Of a DNA stretch of 64,000 nucleotides, positions 18,520 to 28,308 are shown piece after piece (the stretch's first letter is position 1; each line of letters starts with the position of its first letter). Location: positions 1,054,001-1,118,000 of the forward strand of contig NZ_CP007770.1 in NCBI RefSeq assembly GCF_000816185.1, written 5' to 3'. The notes beneath the pieces were generated by a model, which had not been told where the DNA came from, ran no database searches, and saw only the letters and a list, made by a program, of their open reading frames with translations. Source of the stretch: Campylobacter insulaenigrae NCTC 12927 (GTDB lineage: Bacteria > Campylobacterota > Campylobacteria > Campylobacterales > Campylobacteraceae). The translations under genes were made by a program, and so were the position numbers.

Positions 18520-18685
18520 CAATCTGCTCTATTTCTAATTTTGCTTTGTCTAGAAGTTCTCTTGCTGCTTGTATATTTTTTAGACCTTCTTTATAAATTT
18601 CAATACATGCTTGAAGCTTTAAATCTTTATCATTTAGCTTTTCTAAAGAAGCTTCAGCTTGTTGTAAAAATTTTTCAAATTCCAT
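18512..18685 (-). CDS. xseB: Exodeoxyribonuclease VII small subunit XseB (short form)
   Basis: A 57-residue, wholly helical protein. It begins [19 protein letters not shown] and continues with a [15 protein letters not shown] segment, matching the XseB pattern (FE..L..LE, then YE.G..L...C..L). It is shorter than the usual 70-80 residues, lacking the charged C-terminal tail. XseB assembles around XseA to form the nuclease; xseA is not in the window. Its ATG shares an A with the guaB stop (TAATG) and its TAG lies inside the nitrilase-like gene, so both sides are coupled. Confidence 0.8.
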   Translation of the reverse strand: MEFEKFLQQAEASLEKLNDKDLKLQACIEIYKEGLKNIQAARELLDKAKLEIEQIDE

Positions 18686-20136
18686 TAATTACTTACCTTA
18701 TAATTTGGCGCTTCAGCAGTAATAGTAACATCGTGTACATGACTTTCTTTTAATCCTGCTGCAGTAATTTCTACAAATTCAGCTTTTTCTCGAAAAGCTT
18801 TAATATTTGCAGCTCCAACATATCCCATAGAAGACCTAAGACCGCCTAAAAGTTGATGAACTACACTTTTAATACTTCCCACATAAGGCACTCTACCTTC
18901 AATACCCTCTGGAACAAGTTTATCTTGCGCTGTCCCTTCTTGAAAATATCTATCAGAGCTTCCTTTTTGCATAGCACCTAAGCTTCCCATACCTCTATAA
19001 CTTTTATATTGTCTTCCTTGATACGTAAAAAGCTCACCAGGACTTTCATCAGTTCCCGCTAAAAGTGATCCTATCATCACGCTACTTGCTCCTGCTGCAA
19101 TAGCTTTTGCTATGTCACCTGAGTATTTTATACCTCCATCGGCAATCACTGGTACATCATATCTACTTGCTTCTATCGCACATTCATCTATGGCTGAAAT
19201 TTGAGGCACACCCACACCTGAAACTATACGTGTGGTACAAATACTACCAGGTCCTATACCTACCTTAATAGCATCAGCACCAGCCTCACAAAGATCTTTA
19301 ACCGCTTTTGCACTCGCAACATTTCCAACAATTACATCAACATTAAATTCAGCCTTAATAGCTTTTAATGTATCAATAATCCCTTTAGAATGCCCATGTG
19401 CACTATCCATCACTATAACATCTACCTCAGCTTCAACCAAAGCTCTCACACGATCAAGTTGACCTACTCCCACTGCAGCTGCAACTCTTAATCTTCCATA
19501 AGAATCCTTATTAGAATTTGGATATTCTTTACGTTTTTTAAGATCTTTAATAGTAATTAAACCTTCTAAACGATTATTTTCATCAACAATTGGAAGTTTT
19601 TCTACTTTATTTGTTGAAAAAATTCTTTCAGCATCATCTAAAGTTGAACCTTTTTTTGCAGTAATTAAAGGCATTTTAGTCATCACATTTTCTACCAAAT
19701 TATCAAAATTTGTCTCAAATCTTAAATCACGATTAGTTAAAATTCCTATTAAAGTCTTATTTTCATCTACCACAGGAACCCCAGAAATTCTATATTCTGC
19801 CATAAGTTCTAAAGCTTCTTTTACGCTTGCTTTAGCTCCTATATAAATAGGATCCATAATAACTCCACTCTCACTTTTTTTTACTCTTTTAATTTCTCTT
19901 ACTTGTGAAGCAATATCCATATTCTTATGGATTACACCTATACCGCCAAGCCTTGCCATCATAATAGCAGCCCTATGTTCAGTAACCGTATCCATAGCTG
20001 CAGAAACTAAAGGCATATTTAATGTAATATTTTTAGTCAATTTAGTCTTAATTTCTACTTCTTTTGGTAAAACTTCAGAATATTGCGGAACCAATAAAAC
20101 ATCTTCAAAAGTTAAAGCGCGTTTGAGAATTTTCAT
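18685..20136 (-). CDS. guaB: Inosine-5'-monophosphate dehydrogenase GuaB
   Basis: 483 residues. It oxidises IMP to XMP with NAD, the committing step of GMP synthesis. The catalytic loop [15 protein letters not shown] holds the Cys. A pair of CBS domains is inserted at about residues 95-205 ([10 protein letters not shown] through LITIKDL). The flap carries [10 protein letters not shown]. An AAAGGA ribosome site precedes the ATG. Confidence 0.97.
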   Translation of the reverse strand: MKILKRALTFEDVLLVPQYSEVLPKEVEIKTKLTKNITLNMPLVSAAMDTVTEHRAAIMMARLGGIGVIHKNMDIASQVREIKRVKKSESGVIMDPIYIGAKASVKEALELMAEYRISGVPVVDENKTLIGILTNRDLRFETNFDNLVENVMTKMPLITAKKGSTLDDAERIFSTNKVEKLPIVDENNRLEGLITIKDLKKRKEYPNSNKDSYGRLRVAAAVGVGQLDRVRALVEAEVDVIVMDSAHGHSKGIIDTLKAIKAEFNVDVIVGNVASAKAVKDLCEAGADAIKVGIGPGSICTTRIVSGVGVPQISAIDECAIEASRYDVPVIADGGIKYSGDIAKAIAAGASSVMIGSLLAGTDESPGELFTYQGRQYKSYRGMGSLGAMQKGSSDRYFQEGTAQDKLVPEGIEGRVPYVGSIKSVVHQLLGGLRSSMGYVGAANIKAFREKAEFVEITAAGLKESHVHDVTITAEAPNYKVSN

Positions 20137-20145
20137 ATTTTTCCT

Positions 20146-21510
20146 TTATTTATTTTTAACTAGATATTCTAAACTTAAAGCTCCATCAAGCAAAGTTTGT
20201 TCGTTATAAGCCTTGCAAATTAATTGAGCTGAAATATTAAGCCCATCTTGATTTTTAGCAACTGGGACACTAATACCACCAAGTCCTGCGAGATTTACAG
20301 AAATTGTAAATACATCTTCTAAATACATTTGTACCGGAGTTTTAACATCATTAAAACCAAAAGCTACACTTGGAGCAACAGGCATAAAAATCAAATCACA
20401 ATCATTTAAAATTTCTTCATATTTTTCTTTTATAAATCTTCTAGCTTTTTGCGCTTTAATATAATATGCATCATAATATCCACTACTTAAAACAAAAGTT
20501 CCTAATAAAATTCTTCTTTTTACTTCTTCACCAAAACCTTCACTTCTACTATTAACATAAAGATCATTTAAATTTTGATTATTCTCACTTCTTCTGCCAT
20601 AGCGAACTCCGTCATAACGACTTAAATTCGCACTAGCTTCAGCTGAAGCAATTATATAATATGCTGCCACATCAAACTTAGAGTCCATCAAATCTTTATA
20701 AATAATTTCATGATTATTAGCTTTTAACATTTCAATGGTATCTAATAATGCTTTTTTAACATCATCATTAGTTTGATCTATATAGTTTTTGATTACAGCT
20801 ATTCTTAATTTTTTATTTGCATTTAATTTTTGAGCAGTAGATTCAAAACCGATATTTGCACTTGTACTATCTTTTTCATCATAGCCTGCTATAGAATCAT
20901 ATAAAATAGCTGCATCTTCTACATTTTGCGTCAAAACGCCAATTTGATCAAGACTTGAAGAATATGCTGCTAAACCATATCTACTCACTCTTCCATAACT
21001 TGGCTTAAATCCTACACAACCACAAAATGCAGCAGGTTGTCTTACTGAACCCCCTGTATCAGACCCTAAACTTGCCAAAGCCATTCCAGAAGCTACCGCA
21101 GCAGCGCTTCCCCCACTACTCCCGCCAGGAACTTTAGTATTGTCAAATGGATTTAAAGTTTTTCCATAAAAAGAAGTTGCACTTGTACTACCCATAGCAA
21201 ATTCATCCATATTGCATCTTCCAAAAGGAGCAAAATTATTTTTTCTCAAATTTTTTATCGCAGTGGCATCATACGGAGATATATAACCTTGCAAAATTTT
21301 AGAAGCACAAGTTAATTCCCATTCTTTAACACTAATGTTATCTTTAATTGCTATTGGGATTCCAGAACCTGAACTAGTTAAATCTTTATTTAAAAATTGC
21401 TCGACATAAGCACCAATATGCTTTTGTGCTTGTGCCTTAGAATTTAATTCTTTTTTCAAATTTTCTATTTCTTCTTGCGAAAATTTCAAAGCTTCTTTTA
21501 AAGTTACCAT
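20146..21510 (-). CDS. gatA: Glutamyl/aspartyl-tRNA amidotransferase subunit A GatA
   Basis: About 454 residues, amidase-signature family. It releases ammonia from glutamine for the GatCAB correction of Glu-tRNA(Gln) and Asp-tRNA(Asn). The Ser-cisSer-Lys triad is visible: Lys in PIAIKDNIS, cis-Ser in GGSSGGSAAAVASG, and Ser in GSDTGGSVRQPA. Two ATGs are adjacent; an AAGGA six bases before the second favours 21510. That ATG shares an A with the stop of the 35-residue gene upstream. Confidence 0.95.
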   Translation of the reverse strand: MVTLKEALKFSQEEIENLKKELNSKAQAQKHIGAYVEQFLNKDLTSSGSGIPIAIKDNISVKEWELTCASKILQGYISPYDATAIKNLRKNNFAPFGRCNMDEFAMGSTSATSFYGKTLNPFDNTKVPGGSSGGSAAAVASGMALASLGSDTGGSVRQPAAFCGCVGFKPSYGRVSRYGLAAYSSSLDQIGVLTQNVEDAAILYDSIAGYDEKDSTSANIGFESTAQKLNANKKLRIAVIKNYIDQTNDDVKKALLDTIEMLKANNHEIIYKDLMDSKFDVAAYYIIASAEASANLSRYDGVRYGRRSENNQNLNDLYVNSRSEGFGEEVKRRILLGTFVLSSGYYDAYYIKAQKARRFIKEKYEEILNDCDLIFMPVAPSVAFGFNDVKTPVQMYLEDVFTISVNLAGLGGISVPVAKNQDGLNISAQLICKAYNEQTLLDGALSLEYLVKNK

Positions 21511-21617
21511 CATTTATCCTTAAATTTTCTAACTATATAAAATAAAAACAAAGTAGCAAATAAAAAACATATTGTAGTCACAACTACCACGCTAAAAGGC
21601 AAAGCTTGTTCAAACAT
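21510..21617 (-). CDS. 35-residue single-pass membrane protein between ileS and gatA
   Basis: The product is [17 protein letters not shown] followed by [18 protein letters not shown]: a short acidic start, one membrane helix (about 8-28) and a basic end, predicting N-out, C-in topology. The start ATG lies inside the last codons of ileS (eight-base overlap) and the TGA overlaps the gatA start, as expected for a translated operon member. No function is known. I recall a small protein at the same place in C. jejuni (Cj1060c), which supports conservation. Confidence 0.7.
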   Translation of the reverse strand: MFEQALPFSVVVVTTICFLFATLFLFYIVRKFKDK

Positions 21618-24375
21618 TTTTTATTTTTTCAACCCCATAACATCTTGGACACAAACACTCTTCTTCTTTTGCTAAAAATTTCCAACATCTTGGACATTTA
21701 TATAAGGAAGCTTTAACAATTTTAAATTTTGTCTTATTAACTTCAAATTCGCCCAAGACTTCTTTATCATCAAAACTTTCCACTGAACTTACCATAAACC
21801 AATCTGCCATTTCTTCCAAATCTTCACTTAAAATTTCATTGGCACTAGTTTGCAATGATAATTCTAGTGTTGATTTTATAAGCTTATCTTTTTTTAACCC
21901 ATCAATAATCTCAAAGAATTTTTCTCTTGATTGAATAAATAATTCATCATCAATTTTAAATTCATAATCAAATCCGTTTTTTAACAATAAATCAAACACA
22001 TCTTTTGCATTTTCTTTAATAGCTATGTTAGCATGCTCTAATGCTTCATCTATAGTATAAGTTAAGCTTGGAGCTAAAAGCGAAAAAAGTTTTCTAGTTA
22101 TTAATACCATAGCGCTTTGTGCACTAATTCTTTTAATATTATCCTTAGCATTACAATACAATCTATCCTTACAGACATCAAGATAAATTCCACTTAAATC
22201 AGCGCTTAAGAAATTTAAAAGAGCACTAAATCCTTTTGCAAATTCATATTTTTCGAAGGCATTTTCACATATTTCAAAAGCTATTTTAGCTCGCATTAAA
22301 ATCCATTTATCTAAGAATGTAAAATGCTTAGTTTCTACAAATTCTATATCGTTAGTGTTAGCTAATAAAAATCGTATAGTGTTTCTTATTTTTCTATATT
22401 GCTCACTTACTTGCTTTAAAATATTATCTGAAATTTTTAAATCACTAGAATAATCACTTAACATAATCCATAATCTCAAAATTTCTACACCATAATCTCT
22501 AGCAACATTTTGAGGTAAAATTACATTACCCTTAGATTTACTCATTTTTTGACCTTTTTCATCTACCGTAAAACCATGAGTAAGTATATTATTATAAGGA
22601 GCTTTGTGATTAATGGCTGTAGAAATTAAGAGCGAACTTTGAAACCATCCACGGTGTTGATCACTTCCTTCAAGATACATAGAAGCTTGGTATTCTCCCG
22701 CATCATATCTATTAGAATTTAAAACAGCCTCCCAAGTGCTACCACTATCAAACCAAACATCTAAAATATCATAAACTTTTTCTAAATCACACGGATTATA
22801 ATTGCTATTTTGTGGTAATAAATCTTTTATTTCTAAATCCCACCATGCATCAGCACCATTTTTCTCAAAAATATTTATCAAATGATTTAAAACTGATTCG
22901 TCAAAAATAATCTCTTTAGTATTTTTATTTCTAAAAAAAGCTATAGGTACACCCCAATCTCTTTGTCTTGAAATACACCAATCAGGACGATTCTCTATCA
23001 TGGAATTAAGACGTTTAATACCACTTTCAGGATAAAATTTAACCTTACTCAGTTCTTCTAATGCTAGTTCTCTTAAAGATTTTCCATCAAGCTTTTTTTC
23101 ATCCATCAAAATAAACCATTGTTTAGTAGCTCTATAGATTACTGGTTTATGTGTTCTCCAACAGAAAGGATAAGAATGTATGAATTTAGAACTTTCAAGC
23201 AAAGCATCTCCTAAAAGTTCTAATATACGCTCATTTGCTTTAAATATATGAAGGCCTATAAATTCATTTAATAAATGTTCTGGTAAAAGATTTTTAGTCC
23301 TAAGCGTTTCATCATAGCATCCTCCATCATCTACTGGCATAATTACTTCAATATTATATTTTAAACATACGTAATAATCATCCTCACCATGTCCTGGTGC
23401 AGTATGAACAAGCCCAGTTCCACCTTCCATTAAAACATGTTCACCTAAAATTAAAGTAGATTTTCTTTGGTTGAGTGGATTAATAGCGCTTAAATTTTCA
23501 AATTCATAGCCCATAACTTCTTTTTGAATTTCACCTTGGGTAAATTGTTTATTAATCATATTTTCAAGCAAAGGTTTAGCAAAAATAAAACCATCTTTAG
23601 TTATAACATACTTTTCATTTGGATTTAAAGATATAGCTTGATTTGCAGGTAAAGTCCAAGGGGTAGTAGTCCAAATAACTGCCTTTGCATTAACTACACC
23701 AAGTTTTTTACATGAAGATTCATCTAAACTAAAAGCTACAAATATAGAATAATCTTCCTTATCTTCGTATTCTACCTCAGCCTCAGCTAAAGCTGTTTTA
23801 GCTGCCCAACTCCAAAAAACAGGCTTACTTCTTTCTAATAAAAGTCCTTTTTTAGCAATCTCACATAAAGCTCTATAGATATCTGCTTCAAAAGCATTTT
23901 TCATAGTTAAATAAGGTTCATTCCAATCAGCAATTACCCCTAAAGACTTAAATTCTTCCCTTTGTATATCAACAAATTCCTTAGCATGTTGTCTACAAAA
24001 TTCACGGATTTCTTTCTTGCTTAAGCTTTGTTTTTTTTCTTTTAATTTTACTTCAACTTGTTGTTCTATAGGTAGTCCATGACAATCCCATCCTGGAGTA
24101 AAACGTACTTTTTTACCCTGAAAATAATGCATTTTAATAATAATATCTTTTAAAATTTTATTCAAAGCATGACCAATATGCAAATGCCCATTTGCATAAG
24201 GAGGACCATCATGAAGTGTAAAATTTTCATTTGCACTTTGTCTTTTTTGCTTCATTTTATCATAAGCATAGTTATTTTTAAACCATTTATCAAAACGTTT
24301 AGTCTCAAGTTCTGCTAAATTTGCACGCATAGCAAAAGTTGTATTAGGCAGCAACAGCGTATCTTTATAATCCAT
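21610..24375 (-). CDS. ileS: Isoleucyl-tRNA synthetase
   Basis: A 921-residue class I synthetase. The ATP-site motifs are [13 protein letters not shown] (HIGH) and KMSKSKGN (KMSKS). The CP1 editing domain lies between with [11 protein letters not shown]. The C-terminus has the paired zinc site (CPRCWKF, then CLCPRC), typical of eubacterial IleRS type 1. It heads the minus-strand run ileS-35aa-gatA-guaB-xseB-nitrilase-like. The 97-base gap to the divergent CinA-family gene must hold its promoter, but I see no convincing -10 on the minus strand. Confidence 0.97.
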   Translation of the reverse strand: MDYKDTLLLPNTTFAMRANLAELETKRFDKWFKNNYAYDKMKQKRQSANENFTLHDGPPYANGHLHIGHALNKILKDIIIKMHYFQGKKVRFTPGWDCHGLPIEQQVEVKLKEKKQSLSKKEIREFCRQHAKEFVDIQREEFKSLGVIADWNEPYLTMKNAFEADIYRALCEIAKKGLLLERSKPVFWSWAAKTALAEAEVEYEDKEDYSIFVAFSLDESSCKKLGVVNAKAVIWTTTPWTLPANQAISLNPNEKYVITKDGFIFAKPLLENMINKQFTQGEIQKEVMGYEFENLSAINPLNQRKSTLILGEHVLMEGGTGLVHTAPGHGEDDYYVCLKYNIEVIMPVDDGGCYDETLRTKNLLPEHLLNEFIGLHIFKANERILELLGDALLESSKFIHSYPFCWRTHKPVIYRATKQWFILMDEKKLDGKSLRELALEELSKVKFYPESGIKRLNSMIENRPDWCISRQRDWGVPIAFFRNKNTKEIIFDESVLNHLINIFEKNGADAWWDLEIKDLLPQNSNYNPCDLEKVYDILDVWFDSGSTWEAVLNSNRYDAGEYQASMYLEGSDQHRGWFQSSLLISTAINHKAPYNNILTHGFTVDEKGQKMSKSKGNVILPQNVARDYGVEILRLWIMLSDYSSDLKISDNILKQVSEQYRKIRNTIRFLLANTNDIEFVETKHFTFLDKWILMRAKIAFEICENAFEKYEFAKGFSALLNFLSADLSGIYLDVCKDRLYCNAKDNIKRISAQSAMVLITRKLFSLLAPSLTYTIDEALEHANIAIKENAKDVFDLLLKNGFDYEFKIDDELFIQSREKFFEIIDGLKKDKLIKSTLELSLQTSANEILSEDLEEMADWFMVSSVESFDDKEVLGEFEVNKTKFKIVKASLYKCPRCWKFLAKEEECLCPRCYGVEKIKNV

Positions 24376-24446
24376 ACAATCGACCTCAAAATATAAAAAT
24401 GTTCAATTTTACTTAAAATAATTTTAATTTGCACTTATTTTTTTGT

Positions 24447-24452
24447 TATAAT
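24447..24452 (+). promoter_or_regulatory. Sigma-70 -10 box for the CinA-family gene
   Basis: TATAAT after a T-rich run. The start is expected near 24459, leaving a leader of about 14 bases that contains the ribosome site AAAAGGA (24461-24467) five bases before the ATG at 24473. Confidence 0.55.
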
Positions 24453-24472
24453 GATTACAAAAAAGGAAATTT

Positions 24473-25561
24473 ATGAAACATCTTATCATTGTAATTGGCA
24501 ATGAACTTATCATCAATGAAAACTATATGCGTTATATTTATGAAGAATACAAAAAACAATTTTTAGAGCTTTATGAAATAAAATTTATAAACAAACCAGA
24601 CAAAGAGCTTCCTTTTTTACTCCAAAATTTAACAGAAGAATTTAAGTATATAAGCATTTTTTGCGTAAATGAATACTATGCTACCATAGCAAAAATACTA
24701 GCTACGCTTGATGATGATGCATTGATTTTAGAAAATGATACTTTAATTCCTTCAAAATCAAATCGTGTTAAAAATAGCTTTTTAACTCAAATAAATGAAT
24801 GCTATATCAATTTACTAAATACTAACATAACATCAAAATTACCTCAAATTTTAAATAAACCAGAATTAAATTATGTACATTTTTGTCTTTTAGATATTGA
24901 TGAAATGAGTGCAAATGTTTTACTTAATACTCTTACTAAATCTTTTGAAGTTCAAACAAATTCTAGTGCTTTACTTGAAAACCTAATCTGTATAAGAGCT
25001 AATGCTAACCAATATGGAAAATTAGAAGGATTTTTAAAAGGAGTATTTAAACTATTTAATGCAAAAGTATTTTTAGGAAACAATCCTATAAATTTTGTCA
25101 CAAAAAAACTTTTAGAAAAAAATTTAAAGATTTCCTTTGCAGAAAGTTGTACAGCTGGCTTGTGTGCTTCAAAACTAGCAGAAATTTCTGGAATTTCAAA
25201 GATTTACGAAGGCTCCCTTATTACTTATTCTAATCGTTTAAAAAATGCTTGGCTTGGAGTAAGCAATGACACTTTAGAAAGCGTGGGCGAATATTCAGAT
25301 CGTTGTATATATTTTATGTTAAAAGGGGTTTTTAAAACAGCAAATCCTGATTTTGCTTTAGCAATTAGTGGAGTAGCTGATAGTGATGATAAAAATACAA
25401 AATCAGGTACCATATATATTGGAGCTATGTATAAAGATGGAACATTTTTGCAAGAATGTATTCACATACAAGGCAATAGAAATTACACACGAGAACAAGC
25501 ATGTCTAGCCGCTTTTTGCCTAATGTTAAAATTAAAGCCTGAAGTATTTTTTGAAATATAA
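24473..25561 (+). CDS. CinA-family protein with C-terminal PncC (NMN deamidase-like) domain and atypical N-terminus
   Basis: 362 residues. The C-terminal 155 residues are a PncC/CinA-C amidase domain: FAESCTAGLCASKL holds the catalytic Ser, YEGSLITYSNRLKNAWLGV the Tyr and Lys, and ALAISGVADSDD the late loop. PncC converts nicotinamide mononucleotide to nicotinate mononucleotide in pyridine salvage. The first 200 residues are only distantly like the MoaB/CinA N-domain and lack an obvious GxExG-type motif, so that half is degenerate or specialised. The plus strand gene is alone between a divergent ileS and a convergent iron operon. Confidence 0.75.
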   Translation: MKHLIIVIGNELIINENYMRYIYEEYKKQFLELYEIKFINKPDKELPFLLQNLTEEFKYISIFCVNEYYATIAKILATLDDDALILENDTLIPSKSNRVKNSFLTQINECYINLLNTNITSKLPQILNKPELNYVHFCLLDIDEMSANVLLNTLTKSFEVQTNSSALLENLICIRANANQYGKLEGFLKGVFKLFNAKVFLGNNPINFVTKKLLEKNLKISFAESCTAGLCASKLAEISGISKIYEGSLITYSNRLKNAWLGVSNDTLESVGEYSDRCIYFMLKGVFKTANPDFALAISGVADSDDKNTKSGTIYIGAMYKDGTFLQECIHIQGNRNYTREQACLAAFCLMLKLKPEVFFEI

Positions 25562-25567
25562 AATTTA

Positions 25568-25595
25568 ATTAAAAATTATATTAATTATTTTTAAT
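25568..25595. terminator. Weak AT-only hairpin between convergent genes
   Basis: ATTAAAAAT at 25568-25576 pairs with 25587-25595. It lies in the 29-base gap between the CinA-family stop and the stop of the last iron-operon gene. The stem is all A-T, so it is a weak candidate for a bidirectional terminator. Confidence 0.3.
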
Positions 25596-26094
25596 CATCA
25601 TATTGTTTGAGAAGTTTTATTTGATTTTCAAGAATATTTTTTGGAGTAAGTCCTATAAATTTTTCTTTCAAAATACCATTTTCATCAACAAAAACTATTA
25701 CAGGAACCCCATATATATCACCTACAGCTTTAGACAAAAACAAACTTGCTTTCGCTTGGTATAAAAGTGGAAAAAGAATATTTTTTTCTAAAATATTTTG
25801 CTGAGCCTCATTTTTATCCTTAACACCATTTAATACCGCAATAATTTTAAATTTTCTTGTTTTATAAAGTTCATTAAGTATAGGTATTTGAGCTTTGCAA
25901 ACTCCACAATCTGGAGTAAGAAAAAATAAAGCATAAGGCTGGTTTTGATCTTTAATCTTTAAAGTTTTTTGAAAACCATCATATAAAAATTCTAAATTTT
26001 CATCGCCATTTAAAGCTTTGAATTCATTGTTAGCACACGAACTTAATAAAAAAGCTAAAGCCAAGAAGATATAGAATTTTTTAAGTACGACCAT
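25591..26094 (-). CDS. Thioredoxin-fold lipoprotein (second of a pair)
   Basis: 167 residues. The signal peptide ends in the lipobox LSSC (C20), so the mature protein should be anchored on the periplasmic side. A thioredoxin-like domain follows, with CGVC at 63-66 and the cis-Pro region GVPVIVFVDENG. TlpA/ResA-like proteins reduce periplasmic disulfides or cofactors. The start overlaps the end of the preceding thioredoxin-fold gene by 40 bases; a GGAG lies seven bases before this ATG, supporting it. It is the last gene of the iron operon. I recall these as Cj1664/Cj1665-type proteins. Confidence 0.85.
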   Translation of the reverse strand: MVVLKKFYIFLALAFLLSSCANNEFKALNGDENLEFLYDGFQKTLKIKDQNQPYALFFLTPDCGVCKAQIPILNELYKTRKFKIIAVLNGVKDKNEAQQNILEKNILFPLLYQAKASLFLSKAVGDIYGVPVIVFVDENGILKEKFIGLTPKNILENQIKLLKQYDD

Positions 26095-26546
26095 GGCTTT
26101 TCTCCTATAATTTTATCTTGCACTATTCCATTTTTAATAATAAAAGTTGTTGGAACAGCAAAGATATTAAATCTTTGCCAAGAAATATCTAAATCATCCT
26201 CTAGAAAAATAATATTTTTATAATCATTTGCATTTACAAAATCTTTAAATTTAATATCTTTATCTATAGAATCTACTGCTAAAATAGTTATTTTTTGTGG
26301 ATTATCATCAGCTAATTTTTCTAAAAGTGGTAAATCTTTCAAACAAGAAGCACAGCCTTGTTGTACAAAAGTTAAAATAACAAGATTATCAAAATCAGAA
26401 ATTTTTACTTTTTGTCCTTTTATATTTTTGGCTGAAATTTCTGGAGCATGCAAGCCTATTTTTCCTCCATTTTTATTGTTATTTTCAAAACAAGCATTTA
26501 AAAATATCATACAAAAAAAAGTTAGAATCAAAATTTTAATTCTCAT
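26055..26546 (-). CDS. Thioredoxin-fold lipoprotein (first of a pair)
   Basis: 163 residues with a lipoprotein signal ending LNAC (C19), an AhpC/TlpA-type domain start (GLHAPEISAKNIKGQKVKISDF), the redox pair CASC (65-68) and the cis-Pro segment AVPTTFIIKNG. Its likely role is thiol-disulfide or electron delivery in the periplasm beside the iron transport proteins. The start overlaps the ABC ATPase stop by four bases. The two lipoproteins differ strongly and are not a recent duplication. Confidence 0.87.
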   Translation of the reverse strand: MRIKILILTFFCMIFLNACFENNNKNGGKIGLHAPEISAKNIKGQKVKISDFDNLVILTFVQQGCASCLKDLPLLEKLADDNPQKITILAVDSIDKDIKFKDFVNANDYKNIIFLEDDLDISWQRFNIFAVPTTFIIKNGIVQDKIIGEKPWSYLKNSISSWL

Positions 26547-27196
26547 GACTTTATTACTCCATGACTTAGAATAATAGTTCTATCAGCAAAAGTAGCCAAA
26601 TCAGGATTGTGTGTAATTAAAACTATGGTTTTACCTTCTTGCTTTAACTGACAAAACAACTCTAAAATATTTTTTTCATTTGCCTCATCTAAATTTCCTG
26701 TCGGTTCATCTGCCAATAAAATCTCAGGATCATTAACCAAAGCTCTTGCTATACACAATCTTTGTTGTTCTCCACCACTTAATTGACTAGGTAAATGAGT
26801 GAGTCTATGAGAAAGTCCTACTTTTTCTAACGCAATTGTCGCATCTTTTTGCTCTACGCAAGAATGATAAAATTGTGCCAACATAACATTTTCTAAAGCA
26901 TTTAAATAAGGAATAAGATGAAATTGTTGAAAGATTAATCCTATTTTGTCTCTTCTTATGATACTTTTTTCCTCTTCATTTAAATTTCCAACTTCTTTTC
27001 CATCTAAAAAATATTCTCCACTACTTTGAGTATCCATCAAAGAAAGTATATTTAAAAGTGTAGATTTTCCAGATCCTGAAGGACCCATAATAGCTAACCA
27101 TTCACCTTGTTTAACCTCTAAATTTATATTTTGTAAAGCTTTAACTTCGTTAAAATCACGATTTAAATTTGAAATTTGTATAATATTTTTCATCAT
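26543..27196 (-). CDS. ABC transporter ATP-binding protein (MacB/LolD type)
   Basis: 217 residues. Walker A is GPSGSGKST (38-46), the Q-loop Gln is at 90, the signature LSGGEQ at 139-144, Walker B ILLADEP at 159-165, and the switch His in ITHNP. The short form is typical of ATPases that partner FtsX/MacB-type permeases, two of which lie immediately upstream. Such systems act mechanically on periplasmic or lipid substrates rather than importing through a channel. ATG-ATG start; four-base overlap with the permease. Confidence 0.92.
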   Translation of the reverse strand: MMKNIIQISNLNRDFNEVKALQNINLEVKQGEWLAIMGPSGSGKSTLLNILSLMDTQSSGEYFLDGKEVGNLNEEEKSIIRRDKIGLIFQQFHLIPYLNALENVMLAQFYHSCVEQKDATIALEKVGLSHRLTHLPSQLSGGEQQRLCIARALVNDPEILLADEPTGNLDEANEKNILELFCQLKQEGKTIVLITHNPDLATFADRTIILSHGVIKS

Positions 27197-28308
27197 TCGC
27201 CTTTTAAATTTTCACAAACATTGATTGTCAATGCTTTTTTTAATGGTAAGAAACTTGCAAAAAACGCAAATATTAAAGATATAATTATGGCAAAGAGTAC
27301 AGAAATCAATCGAAAATCTATACTTGCATTAAAGATTAAATACCCAAAAATATTTGCTAAAAAATATCCGCTAAATGCCCCAAACAAACTAGCGCTCAAA
27401 CTAAGAATTAAAACTTCGGCGCCAAAAAGTTTGATCAAATCTTTTTGTTTTGCACCCAATGCAAGATGCAATGCTATTTCTTTTTTTCTTGAAAAAATTA
27501 CCGCACTAAGAGTTGTATTCACACTCAAAGAACTAATTAATAAAATAACAATACTAATTAAAGCCATTAAAGCTTTCATTTTATCTAAAATAAGCCCTTC
27601 ACTTATGGAAACTGAAGATATCGGTCTAGCTTCTATATTATCTTGGCTTAATTTCTTACCTGTATTATTTAGAGTTTCATAATCACCTAAAACTATAGCC
27701 TCTGCATAATTTACAACATTTTTATCAGCTAATTCCTGAGCTTTTTGTAAAGACACTATCAAAACACCATCTTGCTCATCATTACTTCTTAAAATACCTT
27801 TTATAACGACTTTAACAATCTTGGAAAGACTTGGATTATAAATTTGTATCTCTTGACCTATTTTAAGTTCTAATTGTTTTGCTAAATCAGCTCCTACAAA
27901 AGCACTATCTTCCTTAAAATCACTTAAAGAAAAATTACCTTTTAAGACTTCTATAAAAGGTTTGGTAAGTTTCAAACTTGCAAAATCAGTTCCTAAAACT
28001 ATGGCGCTTGAACTTTCAAGATTATAAAAACCATATAAAAAAGGTGCTATGGATCTTGCTTTTAATTGTTCTTTGATTTGCAAAAATTCTTGCATATCTA
28101 AAAATTCACTATTTTTTGGAGTGATAATAAAATTTGCACCATAAGCTTTTAATTCTTTAGAAAGTTTTGCATCAATATCAAAATATATATTAAAAAACGA
28201 TGTACTAACCATAGCACCTATAAAAATAGCTATAAAAATAACACTTACTCGCTTATAAGAAAAAATAAGCGATTTGAAAATTTCTTGCACAAAAAAATTA
28301 TTTCCCAT
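27193..28308 (-). CDS. FtsX/MacB-type ABC permease (second)
   Basis: 371 residues with the FtsX/MacB topology: one N-terminal helix (about 14-36), a periplasmic MacB-PCD-like domain of about 200 residues, then three C-terminal helices. SRKKEIALHLALGAKQKDLIKL region is the conserved coupling segment before the last helices. It pairs with the upstream permease and the ATPase to form a likely heterodimeric transporter of unknown substrate in the iron-regulated operon. It overlaps the first permease by 11 bases. Confidence 0.88.
   Translation of the reverse strand: MGNNFFVQEIFKSLIFSYKRVSVIFIAIFIGAMVSTSFFNIYFDIDAKLSKELKAYGANFIITPKNSEFLDMQEFLQIKEQLKARSIAPFLYGFYNLESSSAIVLGTDFASLKLTKPFIEVLKGNFSLSDFKEDSAFVGADLAKQLELKIGQEIQIYNPSLSKIVKVVIKGILRSNDEQDGVLIVSLQKAQELADKNVVNYAEAIVLGDYETLNNTGKKLSQDNIEARPISSVSISEGLILDKMKALMALISIVILLISSLSVNTTLSAVIFSRKKEIALHLALGAKQKDLIKLFGAEVLILSLSASLFGAFSGYFLANIFGYLIFNASIDFRLISVLFAIIISLIFAFFASFLPLKKALTINVCENLKGE

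Noticed and set aside
24376-24446. ileS promoter from a TATATT near 24390-24395
   Set aside because: It would leave a leader of under ten bases with no ribosome site; too weak to call.
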